Shown piece by piece: positions 25,111-38,511 of a stretch of 64,000 nucleotides of DNA (its first letter is position 1; every line of letters starts with the position of its first letter). The position numbers and the translations under genes are program-made. The DNA comes from Acanthaster planci (Eukaryota; Echinodermata; Asteroidea; Valvatida; Acanthasteridae): assembly GCF_001949145.1 (NCBI RefSeq), contig NW_019091382.1, forward strand, positions 828,418-892,417, read 5' to 3'. The notes below the pieces were generated by a model, which had not been told where the DNA came from, did no database searches, and saw nothing but the letters and a program-made list of their open reading frames with translations.

Positions 25111-28100
25111 ATTTGAATGGTGTGCCAGGTACATGTAAATGGTCTTTGGTTTTTAAAAACCTGTTAGGGGGCTAAACCATGGAATTTGGTATCCATTTTG
25201 GTACCTTCTTTTAACGTCTCTTAAACAAAGCACAGTATACATTTCATCATTGTTGCTCACACAGTAAATAGAGGGCCTGCGTGAAGCGCCCTCCCAGGGG
25301 ACCTGTTTTGTTATTCAGATTTAATGACAATGAATTCACAAAAGGTTTACAAGAGCCTATCCTAGTTGAGGAAGAAAGAATTAAATGCCGTCTAACGTGG
25401 GGGGTCATACGCAGGGGGTACATGGGTGTTGTACACTCGTACATGTACATCTTGGAATTGTTTATCTTGATACTGAAGGTAACCATCCCTACACATGTTG
25501 ATATCATGAGAGACAAAGAGCAGTATGTCATTGCTTCAAATGGACCCATCCTTAGTTCATGTGTACTGTCATTGTACCATTCCCGCGTTGCCGGCACAGT
25601 GCTCATGAATATCAAACAAGGCTGAAAATACACAGCTCCACGTCGGCAATTAATTTTCAGTCTATTGGCTTTATTTGCATCATGTTTGCCCAAGTGGTAA
25701 TGACAGCACTATTAAAGTACTTGAGTGCCGACAACTCATTCCCACGCAGCTATAAGTTCAGTGTGATGTGCATGTTTGTGGAACAGATTGAAAGTGATGG
25801 CACAGGATTGCGTTTGCTCTTTTACGACACAAGTATAAAAACAAATCGTTAGTGGTTGCTATCTGATGGAAGTCATGACATTTAAACCATCTGTGGTACA
25901 TAGATTACTCCAGTTATTTGCTTAAATTCTAAGAAAAAAACTGGTTTTCACTGCCTTACCTGTGTATTTTAGGAATGTTGACTATTTGAATTCAGAAGAC
26001 TTTGGGGTTATCTGTCTATACATACATGTACATTGTCTCCAAATGGTTAATATCAGTTCAGAAATTTAGCTGTACTTCTTGGAGCATTTGGCTGGAAATA
26101 GTATTGCCGCGCTGCAGGAAAAGGTAGAGTACATATTTGGCTGAAATGTGCATTTAGTAGCAAAAATTTTGCCATTTTGTGAAGTCTGCCAACTTGTAAT
26201 ATCCTGAGTACTTACACTTTATAGACGCAAACTTGTACAGTCTACAAAAATGTTCAAGAGCATTCAAGAATTGACCGACTATCCCTGACCCATTCATGTA
26301 CATGTAAGGCCTACATGTAGGTTTAGATCAAAGGTTTGCTTCAACTTTATCATTCGCATCTTCAAAATTACATGATGTTGAAAGTTCCTGCACGGAGCTT
26401 AATTTTACACAGATTTGGGGGGGGTCATTTTGCAGTGTAAAGTGCAGTTTGGCTGAAGAACCTGTGGTCAAACCTGTACATATGTTTAACTCACTATGAT
26501 GAGTCATGCAGATATCTATAGCGTGATGCATGTTTAACATGAGCCAAGAGAATCCTGTAAAAAGGCCCTCACTTGACCATGGCATGGCAGCAGAGGAAGC
26601 TTTGGATCTTCAAACAGCTGCCACTGTGTTATGCTGCCCTCTCTTGGTGGCAGTGATCTGGGGATGAGTTTAGAAAACCCTGGGCCATTTTCCAAACCAG
26701 GTCTCTCTCTCCGACTGGGGCTCAGTGCCCTATAGGTCTTTTTAACATCTAGACCTGTCTGGAGAGTCTGTCTCTGTTTGTGGGTGTGAGTTCCATTTTA
26801 AAATTGTCCTTAGAGAAATGAGACCTTGATGCAGTGCCCAGTTGAGTTCTGAATTAGAGCATTTTGTCAGTGGTGTGCCCGGGGGGGAGGCTTGGAGACA
26901 TTAATTTTTTTTAAAAGGATTTGAAAAGGCCATCATTCTAGACACAGCACTGCCGCCTTTATTTGGAAGGGGTTGGGAATTTTTTTTATGAATGAAAAAA
27001 ATGGACACTCATTATTAGAATATAAAAAGCCATTTTGCCCTCCCTGGACATGCTGCTGTTTCTCATCCAGGTTTCTGAATGTGGCTGTAGAAATTCCCTT
27101 CTTTTAAGACGGTGGATTTTTCCAAGTTGTTAACTGGTTCGTCTCCACTGTTTGATGATATTTTTGTGTCTCATGACTGTGGCCGTGCCTGCAGGCACAC
27201 GCATGTAGCTCTACACGATGTGTATTTTGAACAAATGAACAATCTATAGGCCTACATGTACAATACGGATTTAAAAGGAAAATCTCAGTGGGAAAAACAG
27301 TGGCTTCCCAGGCAGGAGGAATCAGGCTGGGACCAGGAACGATTCAAATGTGTCTTTGTACGTGGCGTACCTACGCACAGTGGTACATTTCTATTATATG
27401 TAACATCGTTGATCAAGAATTCCGCATATACAAGTATATAGGATCGTTTTTCAGCAAAATGACAGATACAGTCAGTTGCCGAAAAAAGAAACAGAAATCT
27501 TGACTGGTTAAATTTTCGGATATCTTGTAAAGTTTTGTGTTTTCTATGCCTCACTGAAAACATCAGAGCAAAGTTCATGGCATGTGGTTAACACCTCCAA
27601 CATTTGCAATAAACAAAATTATTTCATTAGCGTATGCCAATAAACAGCTACAAATAGATGAGTGACCTGCAGAATGATGATGTGTGAATGGGAATTCCGT
27701 CGTGCCAAACTATAGCCACATATGGAGCCACGGCACACAAACAGGACTGAGCTCAGTTGTTCTGCCGTGCATTTAATAAACCCCCCAGTTTCCACTTGAC
27801 TGAGAGTAGCTCCTGAATTAGACCCCTGAAAGCTTGGTAGCCCTTGCAATATTTCAGCTGCTAAGTAAGAGCTCTTACATCCAGGAAGCCACCGGGATAT
27901 TTCAGTTATTGCATTGTGCTTGGGCATAGTAAGCCCATTCCCCCCCCCAAAAAAAACCTGATAGCGCATTAATTATTCGGAAAGTGTGAAATTTGAAGTA
28001 AAGGAAGAAAAAAGATGTGTCTGTTTTACTTGTAGTGTCAGTGTTATGCAAAAAAGTTCTACAGACTTTTTTTTATAGATTACTTGTAGTATGGTACCTG

Positions 28101-30104
28101 TACCTGTGATAATGTTATTACTATTATTTGAAACATATGCCACCTGACCTCTCCTGCTGTGTTAATATTTAATCAGTTAATACTCAGGGATACTCTGAAT
28201 AAGTATTTTTTTTTTAAATTCCACCAATAAAAAGAAAGATTTACTACCCACATGTACTACATGTACATGTACCCTGTTTTCAGATGTGTTCCTAGCTAGC
28301 TCCATGGTACAAGCATGGGTCCTACTCATGTAGGGGTACATGTACATGTATGTGCACCATGTACACAGTATAGACTGCTGATTGTGGCTTCTTGGCTGGG
28401 TCAAGGACTTGAGTAGAGGGTCCGTGGCTGGGTCAAATTGACCTGGCAGCTGCACTGGGTCCTGACAGGACAACCTCACTCACACCTTGTTATGCCCCTG
28501 GGGAGGGATTTTGTTTGAAAAGCCAAGCTTCACCAGCCCCTGTGTGTTGAAGTTGGAGATGGGTATTGAAGGGGAAAGGTGGAAATTTTAAAGGGTCCAT
28601 GGAATGTATGATCTTGTTAGAATCTTGGAAGTGCTCTGTTTGTGTCTTATTGCAACTTCTAAATTTCCATATCTGTGATGAACAAAATAATTTGGGCTCA
28701 CCATTTTCGGGAGGGATGTTTCTTTCTCAATTTCTGCTTACCAAACACTGAGTGATTGAACTTACACTGCGTGTATGCATGTACATTGAGCATACATGTA
28801 CAGGTATGTACGTGCACATAATTCATGATTCGGTGACAGTTCTCTCCCACCAAGAAGCCACAGTATGATTGCCAGTAATGGGTCTGCTGGCAGTGGAACT
28901 TGCACGCACTGGCAGTCCATGAAAATGCATGACAAGTTTTCATGGGAATGTGCACAAGCATAGTTTTATGTACACTCTCAACACACCTAAAGTGCCAGGG
29001 AAACATGGAATAATGCAGTGTGTCAGTGTCCCATATTCCATGAGACCGAAGGCTGCGTGGTACCGTATGTGGGACACAGGTGCACTACATTATTCCGTGA
29101 GCATAGACATGATAACGCATTTGTCTTCAAGTAAACTTGGCTCGCAGCAAAGACAGAATCTGCGTGCTACCCGAAAAAAGAAATAAAATGCAATGTGTCT
29201 GATGTGCACATGTCAAACAACGTAACATGGACAAGGATGCCATGTTTACCACGGCTGAGTGAACTGCAAAACGTTTCAGTGGAACTTTGTAAACAGTCGT
29301 CAATTGAAAGGGAGGCAGGGAACGTAATTATTTTACATATTATTTACATATATCATGGAGGAAGGCTCCTTCCTCCCTGCATATACCAGAACCGTATTTA
29401 CCTTGGCTTCTTTGGAATAAAAACGTTTTTCATTTCTGAAGCTGTCTACAACATGTACTCTGTGGTTCTCACTGAATATTAGAAAACAAAATCACCTATA
29501 AATAGTTTCAGTAATTTTGTTGTTGTTGATTGATCGTGCCAACTACGTGAATTGGTAGTGTAAAATACATGTACACCTGTGTATGGATTTGGGGACTACA
29601 ATGGACTGCTCTCGGCAAGGTGTCTCATGTAGTGTCATCACGATCCCCATGCCTCTGGGAGGTACATGTACACTAGCTTTACCTCACACAGTGCTCTCAA
29701 GATAATCCCTGTGTACCTGTCAGATTTTGTTGACACCCCCCATCCCATAAAACAGGCAGTTGTTTGTTTTGTCAGGGGAGAGTAGAATTCTTCTGTCATG
29801 CTTAAAATCCCTCTATTTCCTGCTGGCTCAGGAGAGAGATTTTGTTTTGAGTCTTGACAGAAGTTTGGTCCCAGGCCACATTTCTTCCTTGTTTTGATGC
29901 TGGTCAGTCTCACGTAATGTACTTTACAGTTGTGTATGCCACCTGCTTGCATTTGTTGTACGTTTTATTGAAAGCAACAGTATCGGCGTGTATACCAAAA
30001 CTTGCTCACAGTCGTTGCGGTAACTGCGTTGGCTGTTGGAAAGTGCAAAGTGTGGGCATGACCAGTGTGGTTTGCGCTGTGTAGATCAGGATTGCAGTGA
30101 CAGT
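25111..30104. other. Non-coding stretch
   Basis: AT-rich with TACATGTA motifs and a C-run/A-run near 27940. An imperfect inverted repeat lies at about 29009-29096 (GGAATAATGCAGTG matched by TGCACTACATTATTCC). Open frames on both strands near 25247-25693 show no recognisable domain. Confidence 0.4.
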
Positions 30105-30140
30105 ATGGAAACTGATGAGACAGAAAATAACAATGACCAG
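30105..30140 (+). CDS. Candidate first coding exon of the M13 peptidase (12 codons)
   Basis: The ATG at 30105 has a strong start context (A at -3, G at +4) and opens METDETENNNDQ, ending exactly in phase 0 at a consensus GTAAGA donor (30141). The M13 exon at 41436 begins in phase 0 right after its acceptor, so the join gives ...NNNDQ-MVKYQRSSL. A short acidic cytosolic head fits a type II membrane enzyme. Vertebrate ECE1 forms differ in just this part through alternative first exons. The link rests on signals and phase only, with an intron of 11.3 kb. Confidence 0.5.
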
Positions 30141-30914
30141 GTAAGACAAGCAGACGAGTTATTTAATAATGCTTGATTTCTTTTCATCGTTTATGTTGGC
30201 AGTTTTATTTCTGTTATTTGGTTTACTTCGCAAGAGCCTGCACGTATCGGTCTGCCCGAGCAGAAGCTTTATTAGAAAAGCCTTGTCACTCACAATCTGG
30301 ATGATGTGCTGGGATTCTTTGAACGTCCTAAGTGGGCTCTGTTATATCATGAATCCATTTTAGTTGAAGAAATGTCCGAATACTAGCTGGGTGCCTGTAG
30401 TATGGCCACGTTTCCGGAGGCCGGCTGGCTGGCTCCCAGCTGGTCATGTCCACGTACACACATACATGTTGGCTGACTGGCTTGATATACACATATACAT
30501 GTACATGTACATGTGTTTCTGGTCAGTACATGTGAGCCGGCTGTCGTTTACGGTGATTAAATTTTATCATTTACGTACATGTTTTCTAGTGTTCCATCTC
30601 CAAGTTCCAGTTTGGAAATCGTCTGTGGCCTTTGTGCCAACATCACTGTCATAGTGAACAGTCAAAAAGGATTCCCTGATGAAATGAAACTGAGCCCCCA
30701 AAAAGTTTCATTTGTCAGTTTAACAAACTCTGTGTGCATGTACATGTACGTATGTATGGTACACCGTCCCGTGCGTACATGTACTGTACATACATGTACA
30801 CGTTCAGGCTTGAAATCTCAAACAGATGCTGGCCAATTGCAAATCAGTGAATGGTGTTGACTCGGTGAATTAGAGGGTTCATGGCCGGGAATCATAAGAA
30901 GTTTGTTGGTTTTG

Positions 30915-31135
30915 AGTAAAACGATTGCTGTTACACCATGGATCAGTCTCTTTCTTGAGTATGTGTGGTTCTGAGAAGAACCGCGGAATAACTGGACGTT
31001 TCGAACAGTGTACTCTGTCCGTCTTCAGGACACAGAGGACATTGTTTGAAACGTCAAGTAATTCCCCGGTTCTTCTCAGAACCACACATACTCAAGAAAG
31101 AGATTGATCCCTGGTGTAACCGCAATCGTTTTACC
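30915..31135. repeat. Long palindrome, arms about 105 bp
   Basis: The sequence from AGTAAAACGATTGC through TTCTTGAGTATGTGTGG is mirrored as its near-exact reverse complement ending GCAATCGTTTTACC. The centre is near 31021-31029. The minus strand across 31028-30998 carries a hammerhead-like core (see findings). Confidence 0.85.
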
Positions 31136-34100
31136 CATATAGTTCTTTCACCATGAAAACCTTCAAGTCTTATTTGTTGGTTTGTTTGGAGAAATGAGAA
31201 ACGCTCTGAATATTTGCAGTATTTTATGCTCGTCCACCTTTTTCATATCTTTCACACTCTCCAGCTTCTGAAGGGGAAACATTGACGACATCTAGGTACA
31301 TGTGCCCATGTTTCCAAAGCCCGCATTTTGTCACGTCTGGGCAGCATTGTTGACAGGAACACCACATCTTATAAAAGGACTTGCAGGCATGTCCAAAAAT
31401 AGTGGCCGAGCTGTTGATTTACTGCCGTCGGGTGATATCCAGGGGAGGGGCATGGGTGAATCGTGACCAAGGTTGCATAAATGTATTAATACCCCTGGTC
31501 GTTATAAGTGAACATAAATCAAACCAACAGATAGAATGTTGTTTATGGCTGGGGCCTTAGGTACGAAGGAGAGAGCATAAGAACCAGTCGCCTCTGCTTC
31601 AATTTACCATCAACTACATATGTACATGTAGGCTGTGATTTCTTAGGATTTTCCTCCAAAATTTAGGAAAATTTCATGTTTACTCGCATATTTCAGGAGT
31701 GAATGTAGAGGGGGCACACTTATTGGTACGTATTGAGCAGAAACACCCCCTCATTGGTTGAAAAGAGCTGCATGTGTATTGGTCGGGAGTGCTCATTTTG
31801 TTGGTAGCGATGTGACCATAACACGTGAATTTCATAGTTGTTAATAAACCGGTGAAGTTCAGTTGTGACCAAAGGAGCCTCCGTTGCTAAGAAAATTGTG
31901 CCCTCTCTTGGTCCAGCTCGGGGTTCATACGGTACATGTACGAGTACACGTAGTGTGCGCCTTCCTACCTACAGGTTTTTTTTTCACCTTTTCCATTGCT
32001 TTTTTCTCAACCTCTTATTTAATAATTTAAAGAAAACAACTATTTTATGTACTAATAAACCCAGCTTGTATTTTCAGGTTCGTCTCCATTTCTGGGTTCC
32101 TCCCCCCTTTTGTAATTAGCTGGACACCCCCACTCCCTATTTTTGTATTAAAATGCTGATGTTAGTCATCAGAGGGTCTCTGCAATGCAAGTTTTTAAAT
32201 ACACATCACAAAACTGAACCTGTGTGTCTCAGTTAACCTCATTTGCAATTTTTTTCGCACTATTCTGAAGAGTATTTTGCTGCCTTTTGGTATTTATGCT
32301 AATGAGCTAATGAGGAAAAATTACTTTTTTTTAATTTTGATCACCCAGATTTTCTTTTCTTTGCAGATTCATTGTAGTATAAATACATACCAGCAGTAAG
32401 CAAACAAAATATTTTTCTGCGGTACAATTTGCGGTTCACAGTTCGAACAGAAAAACCTGCGTGCTGAACTACGCCTTCCCTGGATGACATCACGCAGTTG
32501 TCCAGGAAAGCATGGACAATTTTACCACTTTGAATAAGTGCACCTTCCAGTGCATTTAACCTGAAAAGGAAGCCAAATGATATTTGACCGAAGACGAGCG
32601 TATAATATAAGTTGGTGAGCAATTGCATCGGAGAAAAATTTCATTGCTGCTGCAGTGTAAATCGATTCAGTAGGCCTGCATCTGCATTGATCTCACAGCT
32701 GTTCCCTGCCGCTCTTCCGCTTCCCATCGGGATTAATCTTTAAGCCTCAATTTCACACTCTGACATTTATCCAAGCAGCTACTAACATGTACATTGTACA
32801 CGTATCATGCATCTTAATATCCATCACAGATGTGCGTCCTGTAAATAATCTATATTTGCCACTACTAATATGCCCTTTTCCATTCTAATCCATTCCCTCG
32901 TAAAAAAAAAAAACAGAGTTCTTCATCCCTGGCGATGGCTGTGTCAATCCTGGGACATTTTAAACGCTACAAGGTCAGACTCGTTTAACACTTCAGCTGC
33001 ATCTGCTTACTCTACAAAGCCAAATTCATCTGCTTCTAGCTCTGATGTCATTTGCATAAGAAGCACCACCTCTGTCCGTTTTTCTTTTTACCAGTCATAC
33101 ATGTACATGTACAGCCACTCGTGATGTATGGTGTATTTTTATAAACACGCCCAAATCATTTGCATATTCATTCCAAAGCTCCCGCCATGCAACCCTTATT
33201 TGCATATGACATTTGATTTGTCCTCAAGTGCACTGGCTCCTCCCACTGCCTCCATTCGCTGGGATTTCATTGGTTGTGAAGTTACCATGGTTGAGAATGT
33301 GTATCTGACAGCCAGTACAACCTCAGTAGAAAGTGTGACTTTCTTTTGCTTTGTTCAACTGCAGTTCACACTTTGAAGACAGACTGGTGTTTAGCCGGTT
33401 TATTTTTAAGAGGTTGCCTATTGCTGAAAGATGCATGTGTCTGTTTCAAAAAGGTTACACTGTACACGTATATAATGTTTGCTATGAAGCGAACGACTTT
33501 AAGCTGTTTGTGTACTTCTCATTAGCGCACTCATTCCATTATTAAAGATGGACAGCAAAGAAATTGCTAAAACTCAGCTGGGAGCTCCAGTTCATTGCTA
33601 TCAGAGAGCATTAACCGGAAACGTGCATTGTCAGGAACATTTTGCTTTTGAGAAGTTTATTGGCTTAAAAGACTTCCATTTGTTGTCTCGGGAAGTACTG
33701 AGAAAATGTTCGAGGAAATTCTGTAAAGAATATTTCAGAGCACTCACAGATACAAAATGGAACTGTGCTATTGGCCTCTCCACAGTTTAAAATTGACAGT
33801 TATTGAGTCCAGCTCTTGTGATGATGATGCATTTGTACACGTTCCATCGGTGGTGGTCGCAGTGTTTGGATGACTATTTTGCATGTCACATTACTCATAT
33901 TTCATGGAGGCTACTGTATGCAACAGTTCTTCCACAGAAGCATCTTCTGAAATTTTATAATCTTTGAGAAATGTTTCGCTTTTCTTTCTCTCAAGTGCAT
34001 GCTTTGAATCACCCGAGAAAGCGTACCACTTGCAGTCATTTAAAAGACAGTGATGTTGTTCATAAGAGATTTCCAGTTGAGAATGGATGTACACTGAACA

Positions 34101-34198
34101 CACAGAAACAATTAAGGTTTTGACGCTTTGTCGTTCCCCATATAGAATCTGCTGGGTAGGTCATTGAACTCAAACTAATATGACTTATTCAATTTGCA
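31136..34198. other. Non-coding stretch
   Basis: No supported gene. Short open frames near 33548-33790 and 33891-34103 show no recognisable domain. Confidence 0.4.
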
Positions 34199-34388
34199 GT
34201 TTGCAATACAGGCGATTCACAACAGTGCGCCACCAAGAGTTTGCAACGCGTTGGCCAATCACAACACATGAAATCAGTCAACCCAATGTGCGTTTGGAAG
34301 GGGTCGACAGATTTTGCGCGTTGTGATTGGCTAATGCGTTGCAAACTCTTGGAGGGGAACTGCTGTGAATCGCCAGCATTGGTGAAAC
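34199..34388. mobile_element. Fold-back element family B, copy 2
   Basis: Same structure as 18066-18251: GGCGATTCAC and AAGAGTTTGCAACGCGTTGGCCAATCAC in one arm, the inverse in the other. It is followed directly by a family A element. Confidence 0.8.
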
Positions 34389-34632
34389 TTCGTTCCACGC
34401 ATCCGAATCATTTTGTAAAATTTGGGGTTCAAAAGTGTGACATTTTTGTGTGCCTGTCACACCTGACCTGTGTAATTTGCTGTGGGAAATATCTGCACCC
34501 ATGGAAATATTAAAATTGATTTCAAACTTTTGAAACTTATTGAGCAGGTTATTTGCATAACTCTAGAAAATTAGTTAATGTGTGCTGAACGCGCATTATC
34601 AAAAATTGGACCCCAAATTTATAATATGGCCC
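34389..34632 (+). mobile_element. MITE family A, copy next to fold-back B
   Basis: Contains GGGGTTCAAAAGTGTGACATTTTTGTG, ACCCATGGAAATATTAA and TTGATTTCAAACTTTTG. The junction with the preceding fold-back is shared with 37857-38085, so both were probably copied as one unit. Confidence 0.7.
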
Positions 34633-36732
34633 GTACAGACAAAATGCATAGTGTGAGGTTCAAAACTGCAGGAGTTGTGAATGGGTTTGAATGAGTTCTT
34701 TGTTGTATTAAGACATGCCTCAGCGTTTTCAGGTCATGGAACCAGACTGCACACACTAGACTGAGAAATCAACATTGTGGCTCGCATCCTGCAGAAGTCT
34801 TTACAGAACTCGTAACCCTGTTTTTCCCTGCCCTCCAGAACATCTATATGTTTGAGAATAGGCCGAGTTGTTTTAAAGCCAGCTATGCCAGAAATTGGTT
34901 CGTAGCCCGGAGAATTTTTGCTGGTTTTTTCTTGATGGTGCTAGGCGTGCTGAGTATTTGTCATCAAATCTGATTTAGGGAGGGATTGGATGAACCGTAG
35001 GAGAAGTACAAATCCAGAGGGAATGATTGGGCAGCATTGCCAAGTGTTAGACGATGAATTCAGCACCAGAAAGATGTGTACATGTGCATGGGGGTTGTGG
35101 ATGCAGATGGACGTTTAACACGAAACATTCAGACCGGTTGTAGACGGTTGTGTTTAATGATTAAAAATTCGGCAGGGGGGTCGCCTGGGAATAGAAGACA
35201 GATTTATTTCTGCCATTTTTAATCAACTGTGTGGGTCCGTAGCTGTCTGAAGGATGTTTGTATGGTGCATGTATCGTCACTGTTATCATTCATATGCCAG
35301 TAGCACTAAAGCATATGCTGTTATAAAGCAAGGGTTGTGAGTGTACAGTGCACATGTGCAATGTTTGTGTTACAAAAATTTGCCAGAACTGCACAAGAAT
35401 TTAAAAAGAAAACTTCTTTATTACGCTCTTTTTATAACAATCACAACACCCGTGCTATGTTTTGTCACCGGGTTCAGGTCAAAAAAAGGGGAGAAGCTCA
35501 CTGGAGAAGGTCAAGCATATTAAAGTCAAATATTTTATAGAAATCAGCCAGGATTCAAGAAACACTACCGTGGGTGCAGCCGATGACACCGCATGTGTGG
35601 CACGTGTAAATCCGCCATTTTATAATCTCCAGGTTCCAATTGCGATTATTTTGTTTCAGTTGTACAATTTGACATTGTTTCGTGCTCTCTCCATCGCGTA
35701 CCCGTACACATTTGTCAATGTGTTACATATACGTGTGCAGTACCAGGTTTTGTAAAGTATTTGCAGTGCGACTGAAAGTTAACACTGTGAACATTTGGGA
35801 AGGGAAAATTTTGTGGAAAGCATTGCGGTTCTCAATCACATTTCAAATTCTCATAGCGTAAAAATGTTTTTCTGCTTCAGTGGAAAAATAAAAAATGTGA
35901 AGAAGAAGAGAAAAAAAAAGGGAGCATGGAAATATTTCCTAACTGGTGTGAAAAGGTGCGAGACTGTTTTCCCACTTGTGTGAAAATCAAAGTGTGAAAA
36001 TGTTTTTCCCATCATGGGAAATTGTTCTCACATCGTGTGAAAAGAAAAGGACTTCCCAGGGAGGAGAACAAGTGTGAAAAGGAATTGTCCATTCCCGGTC
36101 AACTTTCAATTGCAATATGTCTTGTACACAAGCACATATACCCATGCATGTACATACATGTACATGTGCAACGCTCAGCTTTCTGTTCATGTTAATGGAT
36201 TATGTACAATGTACATGTATGTACACTGCATACATGTATGTGTACATGTACTGTACCTGTGCAAGTTACGCATTTTATGCAAGCCCACCAGAGCCTGTTT
36301 GGCATGAGGCTGGCATGCACAGGTACCCGCCCGTACGTAGTTCCAGGCAAGTTCGTAACACCCACTTGTGTGGCATGCACTTGTTCATAATTAATGTACA
36401 TAAATTTACAGCTGTGCTGCAGTGTGCAAAAATGTTCGCCGCATTTCATCAGCTCAGGCAAATTTCGCAGCAAACTTGATTGATTTTTTCTTCATATATT
36501 GCGAACTCTAGCCTCGCAAACTGGTCTCATGAATTTCCCCCCTTCTTCATTCCAGTAATTCCCTGTACTGTCTTGCCTACCCCAGTGGGTCCTGCCTTTC
36601 TCTACCTCCACCTCTTTCCCCACCAAATGTGCCTTTTTGCTTTCGGGATTCTTTACAGTTGGATTTCAAAAATGTGAATGTAAGATATTACTCCCGCGAA
36701 AAACAATACTACCCAGAACAATATGTTTTAAT
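34633..36732. other. Non-coding stretch with GTGTGAAAA cluster
   Basis: AT-rich. GTGTGAAAA recurs five times between about 35945 and 36080, and a dense TACATGTA cluster lies at 36120-36250. No gene seen. Confidence 0.4.
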
Positions 36733-37059
36733 TTTCTAAAAATATACCAATGAACTGCCATAACCATAACACGAAGTTTGGGCACAGTTTGTGACGGCGT
36801 CCCTTGTTACATCGTTAACTTTTATTGTTCAATATTTTGACATTACAACAGATTAAGTCATTATTATTCGGCAAAGATGAAGCACACCACTACAAGAACC
36901 TAGCAAGATTTAGAACAATGCCAATTTAGAATCCACATGCAGGGAAAAAAGATGTTTATTTTCACTGATGTAACAAGGGTCGCCGTCACAAACTGTGCCT
37001 GAACTTCGTGGAATGACTCTATTACAGGCTATGGCAGTTCATTGGTATATTTTTAGAAA
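36733..37059. mobile_element. Fold-back / MITE with about 80-bp terminal inverted repeats
   Basis: It begins TTTCTAAAAATATACCAATG and ends with the inverse. Both arms include CACAGTTTGTGACGGCG and CCCTTGTTACAT. The spacer is about 140 bp. No clear target duplication. Confidence 0.8.
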
Positions 37060-37808
37060 TGCCATACCCTTTGCAGCTAGTTCTTTTGTAAGAAATGGCG
37101 ATAACAAAACAAATTATATGTTCTCAAAAAACTTACTGTAAAGTTTGCGTGAGCTGAAATGTGTGAAAAAATCTTTGTACATTGCAGCACAAATTGAAAT
37201 TACACATCCATGCCACGATCTTATAAATTTAGATTGATTTTTGCCTTCGCACCAAGATTATGAACTGACGTTTAAATTTTAAATCAACATGCACAGTGGC
37301 AGCTGATGTAATTTCCATAATTCTGATACGGTACATGTGGAAATTCCTCCGCCTAAAATTACCCCCAGAACAAACGTACAAGAAACAAAAACGTAACAGA
37401 ATTTGTTCTATACACAGCAGAAATATTAACAAAGCTGCTAGTGAAATGTAACTTAAGACAACCAGAAACAAGTTGTAATTTTGGTCATTTAAAAAAGAAA
37501 ATCCAAACAGAAAAAAATGCCCAGGGTAGCCTGAGAAATATCCTGTGAACTCGAGAAGACCAGTCCCGGGCAAGAGACTCTGAATTCCATTACTAGGCTG
37601 TGTAGTTGTCTATCACGCATGAGAATGATATTACCATAGATCGTTCCGTCACCAACCATGTACATGTACATAGGGTGTACAGTATGCTTACCTGCTGGCA
37701 CCTTAGAAATGATGGGTTGAACATGGAAGAAGGACACCAAGCAGGACCATACAAATATGGCAGAGAAGTCAGTTCGATAGGAGGAGGGACCAAAATAAAT
37801 TTTCTTAT
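37060..37808. other. Non-coding stretch
   Basis: AT-rich sequence. No gene or clear repeat seen. Confidence 0.4.
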
Positions 37809-38085
37809 AAAACTCTTGGAGGTTAACTACTGTGATTCGCCCATATTGGGGAAATTCATTCCGCACATACGAATCATTTTGTAAAATTTGGGGTTCAAAA
37901 GCCTTTTTTGTGTCGCTGTCTCGCCTGACCTGTGTAATTTGCTGTGGGAAATATCTGCACCCATGGAAATATTAAGATTGATTTCAAACTTTTAAAACTT
38001 GTTTACTCTTGAAAAATTAGATATGTGCTGAACGTGCGAAATCATTTCTGTCAGATGTGACAGGCACATAAAAAAAAATCAGATT
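37809..38085 (+). mobile_element. Half fold-back B plus MITE family A, composite copy
   Basis: The right half of family B (AACTCTTGGAGG to GTGATTCGCCCATATTGG) is followed by the same junction as at 34388 and by a family A body (GGGGTTCAAAAG, ACCCATGGAAATATTAA, TCAGATGTGACAGGCACA). Confidence 0.7.
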
Positions 38086-38249
38086 ATTTCATGTAACGTA
38101 CGTTTGTCTTGTTGATATTATTCTGTTTTTGTTGTTTGTGTCATTTGTTTGTTTGTTTCTGTTTCTCATAATTTTGACTCACACTTAGGGTAGGATGATT
38201 TGAACATTTGGTCATTACATGTATATGGGTGTACATGTTAGTGCATTAA

Positions 38250-38511
38250 CCCCTTCGCACCGGGAGGCGGCTAGACANNNNNNNNNNNNNNNNNNNNNNN
38301 NNNNNNNNNNNNNNNNNNNNNNNNNNNNNNNNNNNNNNGAGTAGAGCTGCATGCCACCGAACAATCAGCCTTTTTACCATGTAATTCAAAGCGTGCAGAG
38401 CGCGCAGGGCCACAAACTGAGAATTTTTGGTTTGGCGGGTGGCCTTCGTGGCCAAGCGAGGCTGGAATTCTTGAAGTCGGCTTTCGGGAAGAAATTCCCG
38501 TCGTCAAGGGG
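38250..38511. mobile_element. piggyBac-like MITE with TTAA target duplication (contains assembly gap)
   Basis: TTAA (38246-38249) precedes CCCCTTCGCACCGGGA. At the other end TCCCGTCGTCAAGGGG is followed by TTAA (38512-38515). Duplicated TTAA and ends starting CCC are the signature of piggyBac-type elements. A 61-base gap lies inside, and the element is too short to code for a transposase. Confidence 0.7.

Noticed and set aside
25247-25693. Open frames on both strands (148 and 114 codons)
   Set aside because: No domain, no splice context and a TACATGTA motif inside; chance is more likely.
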